The notes under the pieces are model-generated. The model made no database searches. It saw only the letters and a list, made by a program, of their open reading frames with translations, and was not told where the DNA came from. Shown in pieces: positions 7,462 to 15,759 of a stretch of DNA of 64,000 bases. The first letter of the stretch is position 1. Every line of letters begins with the position of its first letter. Made by a program: the position numbers and the translations under genes. Source of the DNA: Alphaproteobacteria bacterium (lineage in GTDB: Bacteria > Pseudomonadota > Alphaproteobacteria > Micropepsales > Micropepsaceae); NCBI GenBank assembly GCA_017983635.1, contig JAGOBA010000004.1:372001-436000 (forward strand), in the 5' to 3' direction.

Positions 7462-9025
7462 CGACATCGATGTGATTGTCATTGGCGCCGGCGTGAACGG
7501 TCTCATCTGCGCGACCTTGCTCGCGCAGATGAAGCGCCGCGTCGTCGTCGTCGACGCGCAAGCCCAAGCCGGCGGCGCGTGCACGACGAAGGAACTCGTC
7601 GCAGGGCATCGTGTCTCCACATTTGCGCACTTGGTCGGGCCGCTCGACGCCGGTGTGCTGAAGGCGCTGCGCCTCAATCGCTATGGATTGCAGCTTACCG
7701 CAAAGCAGATGGCTACCGTCGCGCTCTCACCCGATGGCCGCCACATCGTGCTCGACGGCGACTTGCGCCACACCGCGGCGTCGCTGGGCCAAAACTCCGC
7801 CGCTGACGCTAAAGCTTGGCCGCTCTACGACGGCCGCATGCGTAAGGCGGCGCAGCAACTCGAACGTTGGGTCCAATCGCCACCGGGGGGCGCGTTCGAG
7901 CAAACGCCGCGCGGCGGCATATTCGCTACCCGCACCGCGACAAAGGCCGCGACGCTCGACCCGGAATCTGCGGCGTTCCTCGACGGTGCGATCGGCGACC
8001 AACTTGATGCGCATTTCGAAACGCCATTGCTGAAGGGCGTCATGGCGCTTGACGCGGTGCTGGGCAGCGCGCTCGGCCCCCGCCTTGACGGCACCGCGTT
8101 CCTTGCCGGTCTGCGCCGCGCCCTCAACGCCGAAACGACGGAAGGTCTGGTTCACCCGCAGGGCGGTGCCGGCGCGTTCGCCGGCGCTCTGGCGAAGGCC
8201 GCCGAAGCGGCGGGCGTGCGCATACGGCTGAACGCCAGCGTCGCGAAACTTCTCTTCGATGGTGCCCGCGTGACCGGCGTGACGCTCGCCAGCGGCGAAA
8301 CGCTGTTTGCGCCCGTTATCGTCTCGAGCCTCGACCCGAAGACGACGCTTCTGACCCTCGGCGGCGAGCGCCACCTGCCGCTTGCCATGAAGCGCCGCCT
8401 CGCCGGCTTGCGAAGCGATGGCTGCGTCGCCAAAGTCAACCTCGCGCTTGCGGGGCTGCCCACATTCAAGGGCATCGACAAGAAGCTGCTGCGCGACCGG
8501 CTCGTGATCTGTCCGAGCATCGAGTATCTCGACCGAGCGTTCGCGGCCTATGAGCAGGGGATGTACGCCCCCGATCCCGCGCTTGAGATCACAATCCCCT
8601 CGGTTCACGACACAACGCTCGCCGTCGCCGGTCAGCATGTTCTGTCAGCAAACGTGCTCTACGTTCCCAAAACGTTGGCCGCCGGCGGTTGGGAGAAGGC
8701 GAAAGCCGACCTTATGGGCCGCGTCGGTGCGATCCTGCGCCAATACGCGCCCGAGCTCCCCGATATGATCCTCGCCGCCGACGTCTTTACGCCGGGCGAC
8801 ATCGAGGCGACGGCTGGGAGCGCCGGCGGCCATTGGCACGGCGGTGACTTGACGCTCGACCAGCTTGGTCCTTTGCGCCCGGCGTTTGGCTTGAGCCGCC
8901 ACGACACGCCCATCGCCGGGCTCTTTCTGTGCGGCGCAGGTACCCATCCCTGCGGCGGCATCACCGGCATCAACGGCCGCAACGCCGCTGAAGCGGTCCT
9001 CTCCGCCGCGACGGTGAGTGCATGA
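7454..9025 (+). CDS. FAD/NAD(P)-binding oxidoreductase, phytoene-dehydrogenase-like (complete)
   Basis: The 523-aa product starts with VIVIGAGVNGL, and ends with the family's second FAD motif (LCGAGTHPCGG at about residue 498 followed by GINGRNAA). The start at 7454 overlaps the upstream stop by 8 bases and removes a non-conserved extension beginning at 7421; its own stop overlaps the next ATG by 4 bases (ATGA). Translational coupling on both sides indicates that the two flavoproteins and the GcvT-like protein act together. The CrtI-like fold is used for carotenoid desaturation but also for many unknown amine or alcohol oxidations, so the substrate is open. Confidence 0.85.
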   Translation: MRNDIDVIVIGAGVNGLICATLLAQMKRRVVVVDAQAQAGGACTTKELVAGHRVSTFAHLVGPLDAGVLKALRLNRYGLQLTAKQMATVALSPDGRHIVLDGDLRHTAASLGQNSAADAKAWPLYDGRMRKAAQQLERWVQSPPGGAFEQTPRGGIFATRTATKAATLDPESAAFLDGAIGDQLDAHFETPLLKGVMALDAVLGSALGPRLDGTAFLAGLRRALNAETTEGLVHPQGGAGAFAGALAKAAEAAGVRIRLNASVAKLLFDGARVTGVTLASGETLFAPVIVSSLDPKTTLLTLGGERHLPLAMKRRLAGLRSDGCVAKVNLALAGLPTFKGIDKKLLRDRLVICPSIEYLDRAFAAYEQGMYAPDPALEITIPSVHDTTLAVAGQHVLSANVLYVPKTLAAGGWEKAKADLMGRVGAILRQYAPELPDMILAADVFTPGDIEATAGSAGGHWHGGDLTLDQLGPLRPAFGLSRHDTPIAGLFLCGAGTHPCGGITGINGRNAAEAVLSAATVSA

Positions 9026-10098
9026 CCGATCTTGGCTCCCGCGCGCTGTCGGTCACGCCGCTGCATGCGCGCACCGCCGAACTTTGCGCCACGAACAATT
9101 GGACCGAGCAACAGGGCTTCACTGTCCCCGCGCTTTACGCGTCGCTGCGCGAAGAACACGAGGCGCTGAGCGAGCGCGTTGCGTTGAGTGATCTTTCTGC
9201 CCGTCAATGCTGGGTCTTCGACGGACCGGATGCGGCGGCGTTCTTGAGCTTTGCCACGCTCGCGGACGTGACCCGGCTTGAGATCGGCCAGACCGCGCAC
9301 ACACTTTGGTGCGATGACCAAGGCTTCGTCCGCGGCGAAGGCGTCATCGCGCGCTTCGCACCGGCGCAGTTCGAACTCTCGACCATCGTGCGCGACCTGG
9401 CCTGGATGATCGACGCGGTGAAGGGCTTCGATTTGAAACTCACGAACGTCACCGGGACACGCGCCATCATCGGTGTGCGCGGCCCGTTCGCGTCGATGCT
9501 GTTAGCCGTTGCAGGCTTCGCAGGCGAACCAGGTGGCGCCGGTTCCGTTACGCGACCCGCGTGGCGCCCTGCGCAAGTTGCGCTCACCCGCAACGCCGAC
9601 GGATTGGAACTCTCAAGCCAGGCGGACGACGGTGCCGTCGTTTGGGACCGTCTCTGGCGCGCCGGTGCCGGCCTTGGCATCGCTGCCGTCGGTGCCACCG
9701 CGCTGGAAACGTTTCGGATCGAGATGGCGACGCCAAGACCGGGAATCGATTGGCGCCCCGCCCAACTGGCGAAGGACGCGGCAGACTTGCGTCTCCCCAC
9801 CGACCTTGGCCAATTCCCCGACCTGACACGCCGCTTCAATGGCGCCGATGCGCTGCGCCGGATCACCACGCAAGGTCGCCAGGTGCTGGTCCACTTCACC
9901 GCCGACGAGCCGCTGAGCCCCGGCCCCCTCACCGCGCGCAACACCGCAATCGGGCGCCTAACATCTTGTACCTGGTCGGAGTCCCAAGCGAGCGCGTTCG
10001 CGCTTGGCTGGCTCGATGCCGACTCCGTCAAGCCGGGCACAAAACTCCAAGCCCAGGGCGGTCGGGCGGAAATCCTGAAAACGGTGTTTGCAGTCTAA
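9022..10098 (+). CDS. GcvT/aminomethyltransferase-family protein, folate-binding type
   Basis: The 358-aa product matches the GcvT fold: an N-terminal LYASLREEHEAL...VALSDLSARQ segment equivalent to the E-x-x-A-x-x-x-x-x-x-x-D-L-S region of glycine cleavage T protein, a central folate-type domain and a C-terminal barrel with ...LSPGPLTARNTAIGRLTS. Relatives demethylate glycine, sarcosine, dimethylglycine or DMSP using tetrahydrofolate. Since it is coupled to two flavin oxidases, an oxidative demethylation that passes a one-carbon unit to folate is a reasonable guess, not shown. Its stop overlaps that of mtnC by 4 bases, in convergent orientation. Confidence 0.8.
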   Translation: MTDLGSRALSVTPLHARTAELCATNNWTEQQGFTVPALYASLREEHEALSERVALSDLSARQCWVFDGPDAAAFLSFATLADVTRLEIGQTAHTLWCDDQGFVRGEGVIARFAPAQFELSTIVRDLAWMIDAVKGFDLKLTNVTGTRAIIGVRGPFASMLLAVAGFAGEPGGAGSVTRPAWRPAQVALTRNADGLELSSQADDGAVVWDRLWRAGAGLGIAAVGATALETFRIEMATPRPGIDWRPAQLAKDAADLRLPTDLGQFPDLTRRFNGADALRRITTQGRQVLVHFTADEPLSPGPLTARNTAIGRLTSCTWSESQASAFALGWLDADSVKPGTKLQAQGGRAEILKTVFAV

Positions 10099-10787
10099 GC
10101 GACGCGATCCATCACCGCCGTAAACGAGCCAATCACGGTCGTCGTACCATCACGCCCTTCGAACGCTACCGCCTTGGCGCGGTCCACGCGATAGACGTTG
10201 AGCCCCGCCGCCAGCGCGGCATCGGTCTCTGCGGGTGCGTCGGAGAAGAATGTGATCTTGTTGGCTTGCAAGCCGATGGCCGCTGCAATCTTCTTGTAAG
10301 ACGCAGGCTCGCCCTTCGGCCCCGTTGTCGTATCGAAGTAGCCGCCAATCAACGGCGTCAGATTGCCGGCGACGCTGTACTGCGCATAAAGCTTTTGCGC
10401 CTCGATCGATCCGGAGGAGTAGATGTAGACTCCGACGCTGCGCGCGGCCCAGGCGCGGATCGCTTCGATCGCATCCGGATAGAGATGCGCTTTCAGTTCG
10501 CCCGACGCATAGCCCTCGCGCCAGATGATGCCCTGCAGCGCTTTCAACGGCGTGATCTTCTTGTCCTCATCCATCCAGGCGAGAAACTGCGCGGTCGCGT
10601 CACGAGCATCGCCCAGGGCCCGACCCGAAGCTTCCCGGGCGCCCGCAACGCAGGTCGCGACCTCCGCATCGCTCCAGCGCGCCTTCAGCACGTCGGCGAC
10701 CCTCGCCCGCGCAAACGGGAACAAGACCTCGCGCACGAACGCGATGTCGCCGATCGTGCCTTCGATATCGAGCAGGACAGCGCTCAC
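10095..10787 (-). CDS. mtnC: Enolase-phosphatase E1 (2,3-diketo-5-methylthio-1-phosphopentane phosphatase)
   Basis: Carries out enolisation and dephosphorylation in the methionine salvage pathway, giving the acireductone used by MtnD. It is a HAD-superfamily protein with motif I DIEGTIGD at residues 7-14, a YSSGS motif II, and TFFSDAPAE motif IV near the C-terminus. GTG at 10787 overlaps the mtnD stop (GTGA) and gives 230 aa, the normal family length; the longer open frame up to 10925 is overlap with mtnD. It is the last gene of mtnB-mtnD-mtnC. Confidence 0.92.
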   Translation of the reverse strand: MSAVLLDIEGTIGDIAFVREVLFPFARARVADVLKARWSDAEVATCVAGAREASGRALGDARDATAQFLAWMDEDKKITPLKALQGIIWREGYASGELKAHLYPDAIEAIRAWAARSVGVYIYSSGSIEAQKLYAQYSVAGNLTPLIGGYFDTTTGPKGEPASYKKIAAAIGLQANKITFFSDAPAETDAALAAGLNVYRVDRAKAVAFEGRDGTTTVIGSFTAVMDRVA

Positions 10788-11347
10788 GCCGCTTTCGTTT
10801 CCGAAGAGTCGTAACCGGGGATCGTGTCGGCGATCTTGTCGCCGGTGAACGTCGCAACCCAACCGTCCGGCGTTGTGAACAAGCGGATCGCGGCAAAGAA
10901 CGGCCGCGGTCCCATATCGAACCAATGCCGTGTTTCCTTCGGCACGGACAACAGATCACCCTGCTCGCATACGACCTTCAGCACGTGATTGTCGTTGCGC
11001 AGATAAAATGCGCCCGCGCCTTCGACGAAGAAGCGCACTTCGTCGTCAGCGTGCTTGTGCTCCGACAAAAACTTCTGCCGCATCGCATCGCGGTCCGGAT
11101 GTTCCGGGTGCAAGCGCACCACGTCAACGGATTGATAGCCGCCGATCTTCTTCAAACGATCGATATCGCGCGCGTAGGCCTCCAGCACGGCCTCTTGGCC
11201 GGCGCCCGGCGGTAGCGGCTTCGTTGCCTCCCAGCGTTCGTAGCGGACGTCGAACGGCACCAGTGCCTTCATGATCTCGCGCGGGTCGCGCGTGGCCGCT
11301 TGCGGCGCCTTGCCCTTGTGCAGGTCATAGACCGTCAGAATGGTCAT
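10784..11347 (-). CDS. mtnD: Acireductone dioxygenase
   Basis: Oxidises acireductone to formate and 2-keto-4-methylthiobutyrate (Fe form), the penultimate step of methionine salvage. The 187-aa cupin shows the metal-binding set HKHADDEVRFFVEG (H-x-H and E) and ETRHWFD. Its start overlaps the mtnB stop by 4 bases and its stop overlaps the mtnC start, so the three are translationally coupled. Placing methionine salvage beside speE/speD makes sense because SpeE releases methylthioadenosine. Confidence 0.95.
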   Translation of the reverse strand: MTILTVYDLHKGKAPQAATRDPREIMKALVPFDVRYERWEATKPLPPGAGQEAVLEAYARDIDRLKKIGGYQSVDVVRLHPEHPDRDAMRQKFLSEHKHADDEVRFFVEGAGAFYLRNDNHVLKVVCEQGDLLSVPKETRHWFDMGPRPFFAAIRLFTTPDGWVATFTGDKIADTIPGYDSSETKAA

Positions 11348-11973
11348 GCCGGAATTCCTCTTAGCTTCAGCATCAATGTGAAAAGATAATCGAATGCGTC
11401 GAGATGTCGAAGGGCCTCCGTCGCGTCGCGGCCCCAGGCATAGAGGCCGTGCCCGGCCAGCAGAAAGCCGAAGCCAAGCCCATCGGCCTTGAGCTTCTTT
11501 TCGACACGGTGAGCCAGCGCGTCCATGTCCTGGTCGTTGTCGAAGATCGGGACGTCCAGATGCGTGTCGTGCGTTTTGATGCCGTTGAACGCCTTGAGCA
11601 GCTCCAACCCTTCGATCCTGACCTGTCGCTGCGGCATGTGAATCAGCGACGCCAGCACCGACGGCTGCGTGTGCACATGCGCGACGGCGCCGATGTCCGG
11701 CGACAGCCGGTACATCAAATAGTGCAGCGGTGCTTCGGCCGATTGGCGCACATGCGCGCCAGCGATCGGTGCACGGATGACGCCGTCCCGGGTCAGCTTA
11801 CCCTTGTCGCCGCCCGACGCCGTGATCGCGCAGTCGGTCGCGTCGATGCGCACGGAGAAGTTTCCGCTCGTTGCCGGGACCCAATCCTTCGCGCCTGCAT
11901 GATGTGCCATGGCCATCACGCCCAGCACCGCGTCTTCGGGAATGCTTTTTAGAGTCTGAGCGGCCACCTTCAT
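11344..11973 (-). CDS. mtnB: Methylthioribulose-1-phosphate dehydratase
   Basis: Dehydrates methylthioribulose-1-phosphate. This class II aldolase-fold zinc enzyme has the substrate loop TSGNFSVR, the AHVHTQ zinc histidines and a third histidine in LAGHGLYAWG. ATG at 11973 follows GAAGG with 7-base spacing and gives 209 aa; the upstream ATG at 11997 is less well supported. First gene of the mtnBDC operon; mtnA, mtnP or mtnK are not in the window. Confidence 0.93.
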   Translation of the reverse strand: MKVAAQTLKSIPEDAVLGVMAMAHHAGAKDWVPATSGNFSVRIDATDCAITASGGDKGKLTRDGVIRAPIAGAHVRQSAEAPLHYLMYRLSPDIGAVAHVHTQPSVLASLIHMPQRQVRIEGLELLKAFNGIKTHDTHLDVPIFDNDQDMDALAHRVEKKLKADGLGFGFLLAGHGLYAWGRDATEALRHLDAFDYLFTLMLKLRGIPA

Positions 11974-12016
11974 TCGCTTACCTTCACGCGGGGCCAAGTC
12001 AGCCCGGATGAGCGCG

Positions 12017-12046
12017 TTAATATGGGAAGCAGACCGGCCATGTCAC
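12017..12046 (-). promoter_or_regulatory. Predicted promoter of mtnBDC
   Basis: On the minus strand GTGACA (12046-12041), an 18-base spacer and TATTAA (12022-12017) lie about 45 bases before the mtnB start. Hexamer quality is moderate. Confidence 0.4.
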
Positions 12047-12163
12047 CCCTGGGCGCAAGAATTGGTGCCTCGACCGCAGATTTCTGCCGCCGCGACGGAG
12101 TTTCGTTCATCTGGCGTTCAATTTGATAGCGATGGGGCGAACGGGACATGACGGCTGAAGACG

Positions 12164-12808
12164 ATGGAACTGGCGATCACGATCCGCCCTGGACAATATC
12201 GGCCCGACTCAGAGGTTAAACGTGAGCCGAGCCGCGTGATCGATGACCCGGATGGCGAACTGGTGGCACGGGTGGCCAAGGGCGACCGCATGGCCGCGCG
12301 CGCCATTATGGCCCGCCACCTGCCCAAGGTCTTGAACCTCGGGCGCCGGATGCTGGGCGACCACACCGAAGCTGAAGACGTGGCGCAGGAGGTTTTCGTT
12401 CGCGTGTGGACGCACGCAGCCCGCTGGCAGCCCGGCCAAGCGAAGTTCGAAACTTGGCTGCACCGGGTCGCCATCAACCTCTGCTACGACCGCTTGCGCA
12501 AGCGGCCCGCGTCGGCTTTGGACGATGTTCCCGATCCGGTCGACGAGGCGCCGGGGCCGGCGAAGCAGCTTTACCGCAAGCAAGTCGCCGGGGCCGTGAA
12601 TGGCGCCCTGCAGAAGCTGCCGGACAGGCAGCGCGAAGCCCTCGTGCTCTGTCACTATCAAGGCCTGACCAACATCGTGGCGGCAGAGGTGATGGGCGTG
12701 AGCGTGGAGGCGATGGAGAGTTTGCTCTCGCGCGGACGGCGGGCGCTCAAGACGATGCTGAGAGCCCTAAGCGAAGATGTTTTTGAGAAGAGCGACAATG
12801 AGACGTGA
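12164..12808 (+). CDS. ECF-type RNA polymerase sigma factor
   Basis: The 214-aa protein has sigma70 region 2 (about residues 30-100, with AEDVAQEVFVRVW) and region 4 (about 145-200, with LPDRQREALVLCHYQGLTNIVAAEVMGVS), joined by an acidic linker and without regions 1 and 3, as in ECF factors. It probably directs transcription of its own operon in response to envelope or metal stress, because the two following genes encode a membrane protein and a periplasmic sensor. The next gene's ATG overlaps its 3' end by 11 bases. Confidence 0.9.
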   Translation: MELAITIRPGQYRPDSEVKREPSRVIDDPDGELVARVAKGDRMAARAIMARHLPKVLNLGRRMLGDHTEAEDVAQEVFVRVWTHAARWQPGQAKFETWLHRVAINLCYDRLRKRPASALDDVPDPVDEAPGPAKQLYRKQVAGAVNGALQKLPDRQREALVLCHYQGLTNIVAAEVMGVSVEAMESLLSRGRRALKTMLRALSEDVFEKSDNET

Positions 12809-13235
12809 CGACATGACCCTGGAACGCTTCAAGGCCCTGATCGAAGCCTACGGCGCCGACGCTAAGCGTTGGCCGGAGGCTGAGCGAGAAGCGGCGCAAG
12901 CCTTTGCCGAATCCTCTGCCGAGGCCCATCGCCTTCTTGCCGGGGCGCGGGCTATCGACCGCTTTCTCGACGGCGCCGATACGGCGGCGGCAACGCGCGC
13001 GCTCGAGGATCGCATCATGGCAGGCTTCCCCGCACGAGGCGGCTCCGCCCGGGGTTCGAGCGGCCGCTGGATTCCAGCGGCCGCGATCGCGGCCTCTCTT
13101 GCGCTCGGCCTTGTCACTGGTGCCGCGCTGCCGGGCATCGCAGGGATCAAGGCGCAAGACGCGAAGGATCCGGCGCTCCTGGCGCTGAGCGACATTGAGA
13201 ACGACCTTTGGGACGACATCGAGGACGGCATATGA
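12798..13235 (+). CDS. Membrane protein, probable anti-sigma factor of the ECF operon
   Basis: A 145-aa protein with an acidic helical N-terminal cytoplasmic part (about 1-85), one membrane segment (about 90-110, AAAIAASLALGLVTGAALPG) and a short acidic periplasmic tail. No zinc-binding anti-sigma motif (H-x3-C-x2-C) is seen, so the anti-sigma role rests on position between an ECF gene and a periplasmic sensor gene. ATG at 12798 overlaps the sigma stop; ATG 12777 and 12813 are alternatives. The stop forms ATGA with the next gene. Confidence 0.75.
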   Translation: MRRDDMTLERFKALIEAYGADAKRWPEAEREAAQAFAESSAEAHRLLAGARAIDRFLDGADTAAATRALEDRIMAGFPARGGSARGSSGRWIPAAAIAASLALGLVTGAALPGIAGIKAQDAKDPALLALSDIENDLWDDIEDGI

Positions 13236-13798
13236 GCGATGCTCCCGCACGCGAGCGCGGCCGTTGGAGTCTGTGGTTCATCGTTTCGCTGTGCCTGAAC
13301 TTCTTCCTGATCGGCGTGATCGTCACGGGCCTCGTCGTCGCGCGCAATCGCATGATCCACGGCGCGATGACCGGTGGAGGAGGGGGAGGGCTTGCCCCCG
13401 AAGTGGTCCTGCAAATGCTGCCGCGATCGGGCGCTGTGAAAATGTGCGATGCTCTCGCGGGGCGTATAGAGACCTACCGTCGCCTCGGCCGCGCCGCCAT
13501 CGATGCCCGTCGCGAAGTGTTCAGGGCGTTCCGCGCCGAGCCGTTCGATCAAGCTGGGTTTCGCGCCGCCCTCGCGCGCCAAACCGAGGCGCAAGTCGCG
13601 ACGCTCAAGGAGCGCGAGGCGACGATCGCCGAAGTCGTCGAACGGCTGACCCCGGAGGAGCGCAAATTGTTCACGCGCGAAATCATTCGCCGGCTCATGT
13701 CGCTCGCCCGGCCGTCGAACCAACGGACAGCAGGAGGCACGATCCGCACGATGTGCCAGAACGCCGGCGCAGCCAGCGCCCGCGACCTACCGCAATGA
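13232..13798 (+). CDS. Periplasmic heavy-metal sensor-like protein (Spy/CpxP/CnrX-like, membrane-anchored)
   Basis: The 188-aa protein has one N-terminal membrane segment (about residues 15-38, WFIVSLCLNFFLIGVIVTGLVV cut here into its hydrophobic core) and a periplasmic helical hairpin with RREVFRAFRAEPFDQAGFRAAL and LTPEERKLF, the pattern of the metal-resistance/periplasmic sensor family related to Spy and CnrX. Overlap ATGA with the upstream gene and the sigma factor suggests a three-part signalling chain: sensor, anti-sigma, sigma. The inducing signal cannot be read from the sequence. Confidence 0.8.
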   Translation: MSDAPARERGRWSLWFIVSLCLNFFLIGVIVTGLVVARNRMIHGAMTGGGGGGLAPEVVLQMLPRSGAVKMCDALAGRIETYRRLGRAAIDARREVFRAFRAEPFDQAGFRAALARQTEAQVATLKEREATIAEVVERLTPEERKLFTREIIRRLMSLARPSNQRTAGGTIRTMCQNAGAASARDLPQ

Positions 13799-13829
13799 AA
13801 AACCCCGGACGCTTGGTCAGCGTCCGGGG
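13798..13829 (-). terminator. Intrinsic terminator for the PotD-like gene
   Basis: A perfect 10-base stem CCCCGGACGC/GCGTCCGGGG (13803-13812 and 13820-13829) is followed, on the minus strand only, by five T residues. On the plus strand there is no T tract, so it mainly serves the minus-strand gene ending at 13857. Confidence 0.8.
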
Positions 13830-13856
13830 CGCTACACTCGGCGAAACTGCAGCGGC

Positions 13857-14972
13857 CTAACCGCCGCCGCGGGTTTCGGTCCAGAACTTCACGATTTCTT
13901 CCTTGTTCTTGAGCCGCACTTGGAAGGTGCCGGATTCCAGGAAGCCCTTCACGTCGCGAACGAAGCCCATTTCTTTCAACTGCTCGTCCGTGTAGTCGGC
14001 GAAAACGCTCATGTTCGCCGGACCGTTGTGCAGTTCTTCAAGTTGATACTTCATCGCCTCCGGCGAAATGCCGGAATCGATGAGTGCCAGCGCTTTGTCC
14101 ATCTTCTTTGTCTCCGCGTGGAGCACCATTCCGCACACATACGTGAACATGCCGCCGGGCGGGTTCATGTAAGCGACGGGCTTGCCTTCCTTCTTGAGTG
14201 CGGCATGCGTTTGGTTCCAGGTGATGGCGGCAACCACTTCGCCAGACGCGAGCCCTTGGCTCAACGACGTCTCGTCGCTGGAGATGAAGCGGGCGTTCGC
14301 TACGAACTCGCGCAACTTGCCCTTCACCGTTTCCCACTGCTCCGGCGTCATGTTGTAGGGATCGACGTCCCAGGTCTTTGCGATCAGCGTGACCGTGTCG
14401 TCGACGCCGTCCAAGCCCGCGACCTTGCCCTTGTATTTCGGGTCGAAGAGAATCTTCCAGCTCTCCTTGCCGACATATTCCGGTGCGAGGTCGGTGCGAT
14501 ACGTCACCGATGTGTTCGCCCAATACTGCGGAATGAACCAAGCCTCGGTCTCCGACTTCATCATGCCGGGGATGTTCTTGAGATAGTCGGGGATGTCCTT
14601 CCAGTGCTTCAGCTTGGTCACGTCGATCGGCTGAATGAGACCGGCTTCCTGCCAACGGCCAAATTCGTAAGAGCAGGGCGCCATAACGTCGGGTTTGTAG
14701 CCCGTGCGCATTTTCGCAAAGGCTTCGTCTTCGTCCGCCCAGATCTGCGTCTGCGGCGGCGCGCCGTACTGCGCCTTGTACTCCGCAACGAAGGGCGGAT
14801 CGGCCCAGTTCTCCCACGTGAAGAGCAGCGCTTCGCCTTCAGCCTGGTTGTCGGCGGGATCGGTGACGGCGGTTGTCGTATCGCCGGCCGGCTTTTTCGA
14901 CTGCATGAAGAAGTAATAACCGCCCGCGCCCAGCACGATGATGGCTAGGAGGGCGATCAGGGATCTGTTCAT
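13857..14972 (-). CDS. Extracellular solute-binding protein, PotD/polyamine type, membrane-anchored
   Basis: The 371-aa protein has a single N-terminal hydrophobic helix (about 3-24) with no lipobox, then a linker rich in Thr/Asp and a periplasmic-binding fold beginning LFTWENWADPPFVAEY, as in PotD-type spermidine/putrescine binding proteins. No permease or ATPase gene is adjacent, so it may be an orphan: either it feeds a transporter encoded elsewhere or it acts as a polyamine sensor. The location beside speE/speD and a PuuA-like gene supports a polyamine ligand, but ligand residues were not verified. The N-terminus resembles that of the neighbouring repeat protein (both begin MNR and a helix followed by Tyr-Tyr/Tyr-Trp). 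Confidence 0.8.
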   Translation of the reverse strand: MNRSLIALLAIIVLGAGGYYFFMQSKKPAGDTTTAVTDPADNQAEGEALLFTWENWADPPFVAEYKAQYGAPPQTQIWADEDEAFAKMRTGYKPDVMAPCSYEFGRWQEAGLIQPIDVTKLKHWKDIPDYLKNIPGMMKSETEAWFIPQYWANTSVTYRTDLAPEYVGKESWKILFDPKYKGKVAGLDGVDDTVTLIAKTWDVDPYNMTPEQWETVKGKLREFVANARFISSDETSLSQGLASGEVVAAITWNQTHAALKKEGKPVAYMNPPGGMFTYVCGMVLHAETKKMDKALALIDSGISPEAMKYQLEELHNGPANMSVFADYTDEQLKEMGFVRDVKGFLESGTFQVRLKNKEEIVKFWTETRGGG

Positions 14973-15011
14973 GGAAGGACTCCCATTAATCGTTGAGGGT
15001 CATGCACGCAC

Positions 15012-15048
15012 AAAAAAAACATGCGGTCCGCAATTAGCGGACCGCATG
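15012..15048 (-). terminator. Intrinsic terminator for the Pro/Ala-rich repeat protein gene
   Basis: A 12-base perfect stem CATGCGGTCCGC/GCGGACCGCATG (15020-15031 and 15037-15048) is followed on the minus strand by eight T residues. Confidence 0.9.
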
Positions 15049-15085
15049 CCCAATCACGTCAAGCGGATTGTTTTGCGCTGCAAGC

Positions 15086-15406
15086 TTATTGAGCAGGCGG
15101 CGTCGCAGGCGCTGCCGGGTCGGCCGGAGCCGCCGCCGGGTCAGCCGGAGCTGCTGCCGGGTCAACCGGGGCCGCCGCCGGGTCAGCCGGAGCCGCGCCG
15201 TCAACCGGAGCCGCCGGGTCAACCGGAGCCGCCGCCGGGTCAGCCGGAGCCGCGCCGTCAACCGGAGCTGCGTCAGGCGCTACCGCACCTTCAACAGCCG
15301 TGCCTTCGCCTTCCGGCGCCTTCGCCATTTTGTTCGTGTAGTACCAGTACGCTGCGACCGCCAGGATGACGACCGCGATAAAGAGAAACAGACCAGTTCT
15401 ATTCAT
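15086..15406 (-). CDS. Membrane-anchored Ala/Pro/Asp-rich repeat protein
   Basis: A 106-aa protein: an N-terminal membrane helix (residues 4-24, ending YWYYTNK), a short acidic linker, then a tail made of repeats of PVDPAAAPADPAA type (units PADPAAA, PVDPAAA, PVDGAA) to the end. The tail should project into the periplasm as an extended acidic rod. A GGAGAG ribosome site precedes the ATG. Function unknown; similar anchored Pro/Ala tails serve as envelope spacers. Its N-terminus resembles that of the PotD-like protein downstream on the same strand, suggesting the two go to the same place. Confidence 0.75.
   Translation of the reverse strand: MNRTGLFLFIAVVILAVAAYWYYTNKMAKAPEGEGTAVEGAVAPDAAPVDGAAPADPAAAPVDPAAPVDGAAPADPAAAPVDPAAAPADPAAAPADPAAPATPPAQ
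15108..15285. repeat. In-frame DNA tandem repeats encoding the Pro/Ala tail
   Basis: Units of about 15-18 bases of the form GTCAACCGGAGCCGCCGCCGG and variants (GGGTCAGCCGGAGC) recur at least eight times. Such a tract is expected to vary in length by slippage. Confidence 0.85.
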
Positions 15407-15759
15407 TTTTCTCTCCGTTAATGGCCGTCATGGTGGCCATGAATCCCCTAGTCCCGCGGAGGTCGACGTACCTGGTCCTCTTTTGCAGAAAAGACGGCAC
15501 GCCGAAGCTGCCGCCTGTGCAAAAGTCCCCTCAGTACGTCCGAGCGCGACCTGGGTTACCAGATTAGTCCATTCCTAATTCCCAACAAGCGCGGCAGGTT
15601 CGCACACCCAAAGGGTCTTTTGCCGCAGGAATGCGGCTTGAACGCAGCGGAATCGTTGAGGTTTCCGACAATCGGCGGTTGCCGTCCGCGGGGTCCGACT
15701 CGTATGCTGGGTGTGCTTGGGACGCGGGCCTGTGGGGCGCTCGCGAGGGGCATGATTCG
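15407..15759. other. 353-base intergenic region between divergent genes
   Basis: Contains the upstream regions of the repeat protein (minus) and of the glutamine synthetase-like gene (plus). GAGGGG at 15745-15750 is a likely ribosome site for the latter. I see no gene, clear promoter or repeat otherwise. Confidence 0.5.

Noticed and set aside
12097-12118. GGAGT...CGTT as an EcfG/RpoE-type promoter for the ECF operon
   Set aside because: The spacing is 13 bases; the general stress consensus needs about 16-17.
15108-15285. Regular short repeats that could suggest a CRISPR array
   Set aside because: Units are contiguous without unique spacers and are in frame with a Pro/Ala-rich protein tail.
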